Shown here in pieces: positions 51,549-60,303 of a stretch of DNA of 64,000 nt. This DNA is from Brevinematales bacterium (GTDB taxonomy: Bacteria > Spirochaetota > Brevinematia > Brevinematales > GWF1-51-8): assembly GCA_020059465.1 (NCBI GenBank), contig JAGVBZ010000037.1, positions 33,315-97,314 on the forward strand. Reading direction: 5' to 3'. The position numbers were made by a program, and so were the translations under genes. Below the pieces are notes generated by a model, which had not been told where the DNA came from, made no database searches, and was given only the letters and a program-made list of their open reading frames with translations. Position 1 is the first letter of the stretch; each line of letters opens with the position of its first letter.

Positions 51549-52736
51549 ATGGGTAATGAGATAATTGGAGAAACTGATGTCTTAAAGCTCAGAGAAAAAA
51601 TAGCTGAGAGAGGCGAAGTCGCTTCAAAATTAACCCGATTAAACAATTATGTACATAAGGATTTACCTGTCTCCGATTTAGCTGTAAAAATAAAACCCCT
51701 TGAGGAACTTGAGGCGGTTGCGGTGGTAGACGACGATGAAAAATGCGTTGGTATTATCACACGAAAGAAATTGATTGAAGCCCTGTATCTCCCGGAGGGA
51801 GACAAGAATATATTGAATAAAACCTCCGGCGAAATCGCTGAAAAGGTTCCCACGTTCTCGCTCTTTATGGATATTTTCTCCTTATCCCAGAAAGTTCGCC
51901 GCGAACTTCAGATCAATATGATTTATTATTTCGTCCTGCTTTTTGACGATGAGAAATACTATGGGATTATCAATTCGATGGATATCCTGACGTATCTTTC
52001 CGCCATTTCTCAGAAGGATATCGGACTTGCTGTTTCGATACAGGAAAATCTGATTATCAATAAAGGCGGGTTGGTAAACGGCGACGGTTTTACGCTTGAC
52101 ACCGCGAATGTGATTTCTAAAAGCGGCGGCGGCGATTATTTTCAGATAAAGAATTACACATTAAATCACTGGCTCTTCGGTATATTCAACGTATCAGGAA
52201 AAGGTCTTGCGGCTTCGGTAATGACTTCCAGTATCGCTGCGCTTTTCGACGTTTTCGATCCTGCGTACGGTTTTAAGAAATTTATCCTCGGATTGAATAA
52301 TTTTATCTGCCGCGCGTTTGAAAGCCAAAAGTTTGCTACAGCAATTATCGCCGATTTCGACCAAAGCACCAATAAGTTGTTTTACTTCGATCTCGGGCAT
52401 ACATTTATCTATGTATACCGGGGCGGCAAGCTCTTCCATCTTAAGTCGTCCCGTTCGAATATGCCGTTGGGAATTATGGAAGATGTGGTCTCCGAGCCGG
52501 AATCTATCCAACTCGAACCCGGCGATATCCTGTTCATTATGACAGACGGAATTATCGAACAGACCGACCCGTCCGGCGACGAATATTCTGTCGAGCGTTT
52601 CTGCAGGGTTGTTACCGAGCATGTCGCAGAATCCCCAGATAAGATCCGCGAAGCCGTATTTAAATCGGTCACTCAATTCCGCGGTGTTCAGCCTCAGGAT
52701 GACGATATGAGTCTTCTGATTCTCAAGGTTGAATAA
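51549..52736 (+). CDS. CBS-domain SpoIIE/RsbU-type PP2C phosphatase
   Basis: The 395-residue protein has N-terminal CBS-like motifs (LEELEAVAVVDDDEKCVGIITRKKL and YYFVLLFDDEKYYGIINSMDIL). A SpoIIE-type phosphatase domain follows: SGGGDYFQI, FNVSGKGLAASVM, FDLGHTFIYVY, FIMTDGIIEQ and DDDMSLLILKVE. The usual metal-ligand Asp in DVSGHG is Asn here. Such enzymes dephosphorylate STAS antagonists and control alternative sigma factors. Its place between phoR and pstS hints at a tie between phosphate status and partner switching. The STAS protein at 30.8 kb is a possible substrate. Confidence 0.82.
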   Translation: MGNEIIGETDVLKLREKIAERGEVASKLTRLNNYVHKDLPVSDLAVKIKPLEELEAVAVVDDDEKCVGIITRKKLIEALYLPEGDKNILNKTSGEIAEKVPTFSLFMDIFSLSQKVRRELQINMIYYFVLLFDDEKYYGIINSMDILTYLSAISQKDIGLAVSIQENLIINKGGLVNGDGFTLDTANVISKSGGGDYFQIKNYTLNHWLFGIFNVSGKGLAASVMTSSIAALFDVFDPAYGFKKFILGLNNFICRAFESQKFATAIIADFDQSTNKLFYFDLGHTFIYVYRGGKLFHLKSSRSNMPLGIMEDVVSEPESIQLEPGDILFIMTDGIIEQTDPSGDEYSVERFCRVVTEHVAESPDKIREAVFKSVTQFRGVQPQDDDMSLLILKVE

Positions 52737-52778
52737 CGGTCTTCAGTATTCCAATCTTTTAATCTGTTCTTTGAAAAG

Positions 52779-52817
52779 TTAATGAAAAATTAACAGTTTC
52801 CTTATTCTCTATTCACT
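52779..52817 (+). promoter_or_regulatory. Pho-box-like direct repeats upstream of pstS
   Basis: TTAATG (52779), TTAACA (52790) and TTCACT (52812) lie in 11-bp register, with a weak CTTATT at 52801 filling the gap. This is the TTNACA-type spacing of PhoP/PhoB boxes. It lies 63-101 nt before the pstS ATG. Confidence 0.55.
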
Positions 52818-52879
52818 TTCCCTTTTTATCATTTATCCGTTGATGTTCATGATAATGAATATAACCTAGGGAGGTTAAT

Positions 52880-53944
52880 ATGAGAAAATTGGTACTATTC
52901 CTGTCTTCGGTGTTGGTATTTGCTTTCGCGGCCTGCGGAAATAACGCGGCTGTATCGAAGATTATCGGCGGAGGGGCTACGTTCCCCAAAGAACTCTATG
53001 ATGCTATGTTCATGAAGTACAAGCAGATCAGCGGAGTTGAAGTGAATTATCAGGGGCTTGGTTCCGGCGCGGGACAGAAGGGAATATCCCAGATGACCCT
53101 CGAATTCGGCGCGAGCGATAATCCGTTCAGCGACCAGGACGCCGCGAAGTTCAAAAACGAGCATAACGGCACGGAACTTATCCACATACCCACATGTATC
53201 GGCGCTATTGCAATTGCATACAACCTGCCTATCAAAGATATTCCCCTGAACCTGACGCCAGAAGTGATTGCCGATATCTTCATGGGGAATATCACCAAAT
53301 GGAATGACGCACGTATCGCGGGTTTAAACCCTAGTGTAAAGCTCCCCGATTTGGATATTGTCGTAGTCCACCGCAACGACTCCTCCGGGACAACGTTCGG
53401 TTTCACAGATTATTTGGCGAAGGCTGCCCCGAAATGGCTTGAGTCGATGGGTAAGGGCGCGAAGGATGTCGCATGGAAAGTCGGAAAGGGCGGACAGGGT
53501 AATCCTGGCGTCGCCGCCGAGGTCGATAAGACCGAAGGGTCTATCGGATACATGGAACTTTCCTATGCCGAGAACGGCGGATTTGCGTACGCGGCAGTCC
53601 GCAACAAAAGCGGAAATTATATTCTGCCTTCCATCGAAGGAGTAATCGCAGCAGGCGATACCGATATACCCGATCATACCCGCTGTTCCATCGCGGACAC
53701 TGCGTCACCGAACGGATATCCCATCGCGAGCTTTACATGGATTCTCCTCTATCAGGAACAGAATTACAACAAGCGTACATTTGAACAGGCAAAAGCGCTG
53801 GTCGACCTTATCTGGTGGATGACACATGACGGGCAGGCGCTTGCAAAACCGTTACACTATGCGCCCATACCCTTAAGCGCAGCCGCAAAAGTTGAGGCTC
53901 TTTTAAAGTCGGTGACTTATAACGGCCAGCCGGTAATGAAGTAA
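52880..53944 (+). CDS. pstS: phosphate-binding lipoprotein PstS
   Basis: CCTAGGGAGGTTAAT precedes ATG 52880. The 354-residue product has a lipobox (FAFAAC, Cys19) and the PstS motifs GGGATFPKELYDAMF, YQGLGSGAGQKGI, FGASDNPFSDQDA, FMGNITKWND and VVHRNDSSGTTFGFTDYL (phosphate-contacting Ser/Thr). It captures phosphate for PstCAB. The porin-like gene follows 33 nt later. Confidence 0.96.
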   Translation: MRKLVLFLSSVLVFAFAACGNNAAVSKIIGGGATFPKELYDAMFMKYKQISGVEVNYQGLGSGAGQKGISQMTLEFGASDNPFSDQDAAKFKNEHNGTELIHIPTCIGAIAIAYNLPIKDIPLNLTPEVIADIFMGNITKWNDARIAGLNPSVKLPDLDIVVVHRNDSSGTTFGFTDYLAKAAPKWLESMGKGAKDVAWKVGKGGQGNPGVAAEVDKTEGSIGYMELSYAENGGFAYAAVRNKSGNYILPSIEGVIAAGDTDIPDHTRCSIADTASPNGYPIASFTWILLYQEQNYNKRTFEQAKALVDLIWWMTHDGQALAKPLHYAPIPLSAAAKVEALLKSVTYNGQPVMK

Positions 53945-53977
53945 TCAGGAACAAAAATATAATCGAAGGAGTTGACA

Positions 53978-55045
53978 ATGATGAAGTTATTAACTGCGGT
54001 CTTCACCTTCGCCGCGATAGGTTTGGCGCAAGCCGCCTCATTGAAGGTAGAAAGCATGACATGGTTCAATGTTAGTAAAACGTTCGATACCAACAAGGTG
54101 TATTCTGAAACCAATGGCGGGAGTTTCAATATTTCACGTCAGTATATAACCGTCTCCGGTACATTGAGCGACGCTGTTAAGGCACGTCTGACTCTGGATA
54201 TTGTGAACGGTCTGAATATGCTGAAATATGCGTATGTTGACGCGAAGATCGCTCCGGAATTCGTAATCACTGTCGGTCTCCAGAAGACCTACTTTGGCAA
54301 TCTTCCGAATTGGGAATACCCTCTTCCTGTCAAGGATGCGACTGAAATTGACAGCGATCTTTCGGCAACCGCATCGGCCGACCTTGGAATCGGTTTCAGC
54401 GGGAAACTCGCGGGGATGCTGGAATACCACCTGCAGATACTGAATGGCGAAGGCTACAAAGGTTGGAATACTGTGAATGATCCTACCTATGCGATTCTTG
54501 CCGATATCAACGCGATGCCTCTGGAAAAAATGCTGAAAGTAGGCCTTTCCGTACGCTACGCCGACAAAGAGAGCAAGAAACTTTACGGGTCAACCACGAA
54601 GCTGGCTACATTCGGTGTGGACGCTTATGCGGACTTGAATATCAGCGGGTTGGGCGTTCTCGTGCAGTTTATCAGTATGAACAACCGGATGTATGGGGAT
54701 ACGAATTTCATCAACGGAAATCTGATTTCCGGAATGGTATCATACGATATTATGCCAGAGCTTTCCGCGATGGTTCGTTTCGATATGTATGATCCCGCCA
54801 TCAAAGAAGGTTCGACTAATGATAATTATAACGCAATCTATGTCGGTTTGGGATATAAGCCTGTAAAAGGGCTGAATATAAAGCCGATGTTTGCCTATAT
54901 GTTCGGGAACAAGTACGGGCAGAATCCGAATATGATGCTCATGCTGCAGGCAGAGTACAAATTCGGACTCGAGATCGTCAAGGAAGAGAAAAAGGCTGAC
55001 ACGGTGAAACCTGTCGAGGCTCCTGCTCCTGTAAGTGCACAATAA
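53978..55045 (+). CDS. porin-like outer-membrane protein in the phosphate locus
   Basis: AAGGAG and a 6-nt gap favour ATG 53978 over TTG 53972. The 355-residue product has a signal peptide (MMKLLTAVFTFAAIGLAQA) and long runs of amphipathic strands (SFNISRQYITVSGTLSDAVKARLTLDIVN, FVITVGLQKTYFGNLPNWE). The layout resembles OprP/OprO-type phosphate-selective porins. A Pro/Ala tail after FGLEIVKEEKKADTV is unusual because barrels normally end in an aromatic residue. Phosphate uptake across the outer membrane is inferred from its position between pstS and pstC. Confidence 0.72.
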   Translation: MMKLLTAVFTFAAIGLAQAASLKVESMTWFNVSKTFDTNKVYSETNGGSFNISRQYITVSGTLSDAVKARLTLDIVNGLNMLKYAYVDAKIAPEFVITVGLQKTYFGNLPNWEYPLPVKDATEIDSDLSATASADLGIGFSGKLAGMLEYHLQILNGEGYKGWNTVNDPTYAILADINAMPLEKMLKVGLSVRYADKESKKLYGSTTKLATFGVDAYADLNISGLGVLVQFISMNNRMYGDTNFINGNLISGMVSYDIMPELSAMVRFDMYDPAIKEGSTNDNYNAIYVGLGYKPVKGLNIKPMFAYMFGNKYGQNPNMMLMLQAEYKFGLEIVKEEKKADTVKPVEAPAPVSAQ

Positions 55046-55059
55046 CTAATAACCGATAG

Positions 55060-55087
55060 GGGGTTGTCGAGAGACAGCCCCTTTTTT
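55060..55087 (+). terminator. rho-independent terminator after the porin gene
   Basis: GGGGTTGTC, GAGA loop, GACAGCCCC (one G-U pair), then TTTTTT. It splits pstS-porin from pstCAB-phoU. Confidence 0.85.
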
Positions 55088-55121
55088 CATTTGATAGGTA
55101 TTTTCTGTGATGCATAAACAA

Positions 55122-55175
55122 TTAACACAATCTTAACTTTCAGTTCATATAGAATTAAAATTTCGAGAATATAAT
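55122..55175 (+). promoter_or_regulatory. Pho-box array and -10 of the pstCAB-phoU promoter
   Basis: Four direct repeats in exact 11-bp register: TTAACA (55122), TTAACT (55133), TTCATA (55144), TTAAAA (55155). A TATAAT -10 follows at 55170 with no good -35, as expected for an activator-dependent promoter. A second TATAAT is at 55183. Confidence 0.75.
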
Positions 55176-55252
55176 CATTGGCTATAATTAGTATTAATCT
55201 ATCTCGATTTCTGTTTGTCATGAGTAATGCATAAAAAGAAACGGCGGAAGTT

Positions 55253-56617
55253 ATGTCAAAATCACACAAGAATCAGGGTAAACACCATTCGCATAAGACC
55301 GAGCCTGAAATATCTCATACTCCGGGATACCAGAACATTGTTCCGGCGGTATATAAGGGCGATAAGGTATTTAACCGGATTCTTCTGGGAGTAGCCGGGA
55401 CTGTTTTTCTCGTTCTATTCGGAATATTCATTACGTTGCTGGTATCTGCGGCTCCCTCGTTTAAGGAATACGGATTGCGATTTTTCTCGATCACGAAATG
55501 GTTCGCCCGAATGAACAGGGTGACTATGCTGTCGGCGATGCAGACGCCGGAAAATAAGATGTCAATAAAGGTAAAATTTCTTCTGCCGCTAAACGAATCA
55601 TCGATTCAGGCGGATAAGTTTATTCTATCCGATCAGGAAGGCGCGCTCCATACGGTTGTTCCGTTAATAGATTATTCTGGAATTTCCAATCATATAATTG
55701 TAAGTTTCGACTCCCCGATAATAGAAAACACCACAAATATTCTATCTATAAAAAAGAGCATTCTGGATGCGAATAATCTGCCCCTGGCGGACGATTACCG
55801 GTGTATTTTTATTCAGCAGACTAAGGTTACCAACGAAATCTCATTTCCTGCAATAGAGGTGATCGATATAGTCGGTGATCGATACGGGAGCATGACGAAC
55901 TATATTTCCGAAGACGACCAGCGCTGGTTCGGCGGGATGCCGTTTATAGCCGGTACGCTGTTAACTTCGATTCTTGCCTTGCTGATTTCGCTGCCCTTTT
56001 CGATGGCGATTGCGATCTTTCTCGGTGAATACTTCACTTCCGGGATTATTTCCGACATCCTGAAAACGACGAATGAGCTTCTTGCGGGAATCCCGTCGAT
56101 TATCTATGGGTTCTGGGCGTTCACTTTTATCGGCCCGCTGGTCTATCAGATTTTTCCGTTCAGCGAGGGTGGCGGATCGAACATCCTGACAGCATCGCTC
56201 GTACTGGCTATTATGATCATTCCATACTCTGCATCGCTCGCCCGTGAGGTAATCAACCTGGTACCGGGCGATTTAAAAGAAGCCGCGTATGCGATGGGTG
56301 GGACCCGTTACGAGGTGGTACGGCGGGTAATCATACCATATTCGAGTTCGGGTATTCTTGCGGGTATCCTGCTGGCATTCGGCCGCGCGCTCGGCGAGAC
56401 TATGGCGGTTACCCTTGTCATCGGCAACCGCAACGAAGTGCCGATGAGTATTTTCTCATCCGGTCAGACAATCGCCAGTCTGATCGCGAGCAAGTATGCC
56501 GAAGGCGGAAAGATGCAGATCGCGGCGCTGACAGAACTTGGGCTTATCCTTTTTGTGATCACGCTTCTTTTCGGCCTTCTCGGGCGGTACCTGATTAAAA
56601 AACTGAGTGTGAGGTAG
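55253..56617 (+). CDS. pstC: phosphate ABC transporter permease PstC with extracytoplasmic insertion
   Basis: The 454-residue protein has a His-rich N-terminal tail, TM1 (ILLGVAGTVFLVLFGIFITLLV) and the PstC permease region from WFGGMPFIAGTLLTSILALLI to the C-terminus. The EAA-type loop is EAAYAMGGTRYEVVRRV. PstC is usually ~300-330 residues; the excess is an insertion of roughly 125 residues between FFSITKWF and WFGGMPFI. The inserted text (LNESSIQADKFILSDQEGALHTV ... NILSIKKSILDANNLPL) resembles Big_5-type Ig-like domains. It forms the phosphate channel with PstA. Confidence 0.9.
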   Translation: MSKSHKNQGKHHSHKTEPEISHTPGYQNIVPAVYKGDKVFNRILLGVAGTVFLVLFGIFITLLVSAAPSFKEYGLRFFSITKWFARMNRVTMLSAMQTPENKMSIKVKFLLPLNESSIQADKFILSDQEGALHTVVPLIDYSGISNHIIVSFDSPIIENTTNILSIKKSILDANNLPLADDYRCIFIQQTKVTNEISFPAIEVIDIVGDRYGSMTNYISEDDQRWFGGMPFIAGTLLTSILALLISLPFSMAIAIFLGEYFTSGIISDILKTTNELLAGIPSIIYGFWAFTFIGPLVYQIFPFSEGGGSNILTASLVLAIMIIPYSASLAREVINLVPGDLKEAAYAMGGTRYEVVRRVIIPYSSSGILAGILLAFGRALGETMAVTLVIGNRNEVPMSIFSSGQTIASLIASKYAEGGKMQIAALTELGLILFVITLLFGLLGRYLIKKLSVR

Positions 56618-56620
56618 GTA

Positions 56621-57535
56621 ATGTCCGATAAGAAAAAAGATAAAATGAAGAAAATTGTCAATAGGGCGGTTCGTAAGAATATCTGGAAGGACAGGGTGTT
56701 TGAGGCACTGGTAATCTTTTTTTCGCTCCTGTCGATCGTGCCGCTGATATTTATTCTTTCCTACATATTCGCTAAAGGTTTCCCAAAGCTCTTTATCCCT
56801 GAATTCTGGGTGGGCATTCCTCCGGCCGGACAGTCGAAAACCGCGATCGAAGCGGTCGGGATGAATGTCGGCGGTATCGCCAACGGGATAATCGGGACAT
56901 TTCTCATCGTTTTTATGGGCGGACTGATAGCGGTACCGTTCGGCGTACTGACCGGGGTCTATCTCGCTGAAAATCGTCAATCCAAGATCGCAAACGCTAT
57001 CCATGTTGCGGTGGATATGATTCAGGGTATTCCCTCTATCATCTTCGGAATCTTCGTGAATATCTGGTGGGTGACTACCATGAAGGGAGGATACTCCGCA
57101 ATCGCGGGAAGTGTTTCGCTTGCGCTGATGATGCTTCCAATTGTGATAAAAAGTACCGAAGAGACCATGATACTGATCCCGGATTCTCTCAAAGAGGCCG
57201 CGATGGCTCTCGGTACTCCATACTATAAAGTGCTCCTGCGGATCGTGATCCCAGCCGGATTGAGCGGGATTGTCACAGGGGTACTCGTGGGGTTGACACG
57301 TATTGCGGGAGAGACTGCGCCGTTGTTATTTACGGCGTTCGGAAACCCGAACATCAACGTAAACGTCACGGAGCCTATGGAGACTCTGCCGACATTGATC
57401 TACAATAACGCACGGAGCGCGAGTCCAAACTTGATCGAGAACGCTTGGGGCGCATCCGCGGCGCTGGTAATCATCGTTCTAGTATTAAACATTTTCACAA
57501 AGGTGGTGGTAAACAAATGGAAAGTAAAATTCTAG
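56621..57535 (+). CDS. pstA: phosphate ABC transporter permease PstA
   Basis: The 304-residue protein has about six membrane helices and PstA landmarks: [68 protein letters not shown] (EAA loop) and [14 protein letters not shown]. It pairs with PstC. The gene starts 3 nt after pstC, and pstB overlaps its end by 19 nt, so all are co-translated. Confidence 0.95.
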   Translation: MSDKKKDKMKKIVNRAVRKNIWKDRVFEALVIFFSLLSIVPLIFILSYIFAKGFPKLFIPEFWVGIPPAGQSKTAIEAVGMNVGGIANGIIGTFLIVFMGGLIAVPFGVLTGVYLAENRQSKIANAIHVAVDMIQGIPSIIFGIFVNIWWVTTMKGGYSAIAGSVSLALMMLPIVIKSTEETMILIPDSLKEAAMALGTPYYKVLLRIVIPAGLSGIVTGVLVGLTRIAGETAPLLFTAFGNPNINVNVTEPMETLPTLIYNNARSASPNLIENAWGASAALVIIVLVLNIFTKVVVNKWKVKF

Positions 57536-58275
57536 AGATAATTGGTCTGAATGCTTACTACGGCGACCATCTCGTCTTAAAAAACATTAACATGGCTTTT
57601 TCTGAAAAAAAGGCCACCGCTATCATGGGCCCGTCGGGATGCGGGAAATCCACTCTCATCCGTACGCTGAACCGGATGCATGAAATGAATCCCGGCGCGC
57701 GCGTTGAGGGAGAAATACTCCTTCATGGGGAGAATATCCTGACCATCAATCCGATTATGCTCCGCAGAAAGATCGGGATGGTGTTCCAGCGCCCGAACCC
57801 GTTCCCGACGATGAGTATTTACGATAACGTCATCGCGGGATATAAACTGAACAGCGTTAATCTGTCGAAATTGGAAAAAGATCAGATAGTCGAGAAATCC
57901 TTAAAAAGCTCAGCGTTATGGGGCGAGGTAAAGGACTTGCTTCATAGGCGCGGGACATTCCTTTCCGGAGGGCAGCAGCAGAGATTGTGCATAGCGCGGG
58001 CGTTAGCGATGAATCCCGACGTCCTGCTTCTTGACGAACCTACATCGGCGCTCGATCCCAAGGCGACGATGCATATCGAGGAACTGATTGTCGAATTGAA
58101 AAAGGAAGTGACGACGATACTGGTGACGCATAATATCGCGCAGGCGGGACGTGTCGCCGATTATACTGCGTTTATGTATCTCGGCGAATTGGTGGAATTC
58201 GGAACAACCGAAAAACTGTTTACCGTACCGTCGGACAAACGCACAGAAGAATATTTATCGGGAAAGTTCGGATAG
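57517..58275 (+). CDS. pstB: phosphate ABC transporter ATPase PstB
   Basis: The start is ATG 57517 ([17 protein letters not shown]) behind AAAGGTGGT; the track start is inside pstA. The 252-residue ATPase has Walker [11 protein letters not shown]-loop VFQRPNPFP, signature LSGGQQQR, Walker [14 protein letters not shown] and switch His in LVTHN. Length is normal. It powers PstCA. Confidence 0.97.
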   Translation: MESKILEIIGLNAYYGDHLVLKNINMAFSEKKATAIMGPSGCGKSTLIRTLNRMHEMNPGARVEGEILLHGENILTINPIMLRRKIGMVFQRPNPFPTMSIYDNVIAGYKLNSVNLSKLEKDQIVEKSLKSSALWGEVKDLLHRRGTFLSGGQQQRLCIARALAMNPDVLLLDEPTSALDPKATMHIEELIVELKKEVTTILVTHNIAQAGRVADYTAFMYLGELVEFGTTEKLFTVPSDKRTEEYLSGKFG

Positions 58276-58332
58276 TTTTATTATTTTAATAAATGTGTTA
58301 TAATAATTGCAAAATATTTCGGGTATGGGTAA

Positions 58333-59016
58333 ATGGAAATAACTGTTGAGAAACTCAATCAGATAAAAGAAAAAGCTGTAAAATACGCAACTTTGGTGGA
58401 ATCGATGATCGATGATTCTATCGAAGGATTTAGCGCGAAAAACCTTGAAATTCTGCGGCGGGTTATCAAAGAAAAGGAACCCCTCGCGAATATCTTCGAA
58501 GTGGAATTGGATGACATGTGTATTCGTTATCTCGCGCTGCTTCGACCTGAGGCAAAAGACCTTCGCCGCATCGTTATGGTCGCTAAGATGAGCAACGATT
58601 TCGAACGTATCGGTGATCATGCGGTTAATATCGCGAAAAGCGGGATTTACCTGATCGACAAACCATTTTTCAAACTGCTCAAGGATATCCCGAAAATGGC
58701 GGAATTGGTCAGGATCATGGTATCCGAGGCGATAGATGCGTTTGTTCGTGAGGATGTCGCGCTGGCAAAACGTATTCTAATCGAAGACGACCAGATCGAC
58801 GAGTTCCGCGACGTGCTGATGAATGAAATTATGCAGATCATGAAAGCATCGCCCGAATCGATTGAACGCGCGATGCACCTGATGAATATTATCCGCAATC
58901 TCGAACGTATCGGCGATTTAGCGACCAATATGTCCGAAGATGTTATTTACATCATTGAAGGCAAAGTGGTCAAGCATCACACCGGCGACGACGAGGATAT
59001 TCTCAGAATTCTTTAA
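58333..59016 (+). CDS. phoU: phosphate signalling protein PhoU
   Basis: The 227-residue all-helical protein has two PhoU repeats, each with the metal-binding E/DxxxD pattern: KMSNDFERIGDHAVNIAKS and NIIRNLERIGDLATNMSED. PhoU links PstB to PhoR and restrains the Pho response. It lies 57 nt after pstB, last in the locus. Confidence 0.94.
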   Translation: MEITVEKLNQIKEKAVKYATLVESMIDDSIEGFSAKNLEILRRVIKEKEPLANIFEVELDDMCIRYLALLRPEAKDLRRIVMVAKMSNDFERIGDHAVNIAKSGIYLIDKPFFKLLKDIPKMAELVRIMVSEAIDAFVREDVALAKRILIEDDQIDEFRDVLMNEIMQIMKASPESIERAMHLMNIIRNLERIGDLATNMSEDVIYIIEGKVVKHHTGDDEDILRIL

Positions 59017-59103
59017 CCGTATTATTTCTTTTCAGTATATCAACTTATTCTTATTTCTTCCGATATATTAAATGTTAATAAATTTATAACGCGGGAGAAC
59101 GGG

Positions 59104-60303
59104 ATGCGTATAAGATGGATTCTCGGTCTTTTATTTATATCCGCAGTCACCCTGCAGGCCCAGACCGCGGGGGTAAATAAATATAAGGAAGATGCGAAGG
59201 CATATGTTGTCTATAATCAGGCAAATGAATTCTACCGGAATAACGATTTTGCTAACGCAAAGGCCACCTATCTTAAGCTGATTCAAACTTATTCATATTC
59301 CAGCTACGTACCTTACGCTCTCTATATGCTCAGTTTTATCGAGACGGATTACCTGAAAATCATCGATTATTTGAATTATATTCGTACCGATTATTCGGAT
59401 TTTAAGTATTGGGCGAACGCGATGGAAAAACTCGGGGATATCCTGTATGTCGTAGGGGATTTTAAAACCGCGTCCGAGGTATATGAATCGTCCATGACTG
59501 AAAAGTCTTATTACATGCTCGGGGTAATATACTCCGCGCAGGGCGAGCAGGAAAAGGCAATTCAGTCGATTGAGAAACTTCTATTTGCAACCAAGAATTT
59601 CGAATTGGCATATAAAGGACTTCTCGTGCAGGCGAAAGCGTGCATCGATCTGAAAAAGTACGGCACAGCGCTGAATGTTCTGCAGGAAGCGGTCAAACTG
59701 AAAAAATGGTCGTTCGATAACGGCGTGCGCGTTCTCTTTTATACTGCAAAGAGTTTTTTCTACCGCAAGGAATTCGGAAAATCCCTTCATGTTTTCTCCA
59801 TACTTATCCGGAATATGCCGTTATCTGCCGAAGCGCATCTGTCAAAGAATTACTTGACTTATCTTGAAAAAAATAATATCATTAAAGATGAGCCGGTGGA
59901 TTGGATTGATTATTATTTCGTGACGCCCGCGGAGCTTGCGTTTAAAGCAGAACAGGCCGATCTTCACTACGATATGGAAGTGACGGCGGAAGGCACGGTC
60001 GGAAAGGCCGAAAGTATTCAGGGCAAGGTAATTAAATCCGAAGTCCTGGAATATGTCGTCCGTGTCGGGGAATACAAAGACCTCAGTGTCGCTAATGTCA
60101 TCGCAAAAGAAATAGCGAAGAACCAGAAGGGCCTTCCGATCGGGATTTATTACCGCAACGATATGTATTATGCCGAAATTCGCGGTATTTCAAAGCTCGA
60201 GGACGCGAAATCTTATGCCAAACTCCTGATCTCTATCGGCTACAAAGACACTAAAGTAGTCGAGATGGTGAAAGTAACGGAATATGGAGAACAGGGGAAA
60301 TAA
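59104..60303 (+). CDS. secreted TPR protein with C-terminal SPOR domain
   Basis: GGGAGAACGGG precedes ATG 59104. The 399-residue product has a signal peptide (MRIRWILGLLFISAVTLQAQ) and several TPR pairs (AYVVYNQANEFYRNNDFANAKATYLKLIQ, WANAMEKLGDILYVVGDFKTASEVYESS). A SPOR-like domain ends it (EYVVRVGEYKDLSVANVIAKEI ... YYAEIRGISKLEDAKSYAKLL). SPOR domains bind denuded septal peptidoglycan, so a periplasmic cell-division or wall role is likely. Its last 20 nt overlap mutS. Confidence 0.78.
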   Translation: MRIRWILGLLFISAVTLQAQTAGVNKYKEDAKAYVVYNQANEFYRNNDFANAKATYLKLIQTYSYSSYVPYALYMLSFIETDYLKIIDYLNYIRTDYSDFKYWANAMEKLGDILYVVGDFKTASEVYESSMTEKSYYMLGVIYSAQGEQEKAIQSIEKLLFATKNFELAYKGLLVQAKACIDLKKYGTALNVLQEAVKLKKWSFDNGVRVLFYTAKSFFYRKEFGKSLHVFSILIRNMPLSAEAHLSKNYLTYLEKNNIIKDEPVDWIDYYFVTPAELAFKAEQADLHYDMEVTAEGTVGKAESIQGKVIKSEVLEYVVRVGEYKDLSVANVIAKEIAKNQKGLPIGIYYRNDMYYAEIRGISKLEDAKSYAKLLISIGYKDTKVVEMVKVTEYGEQGK

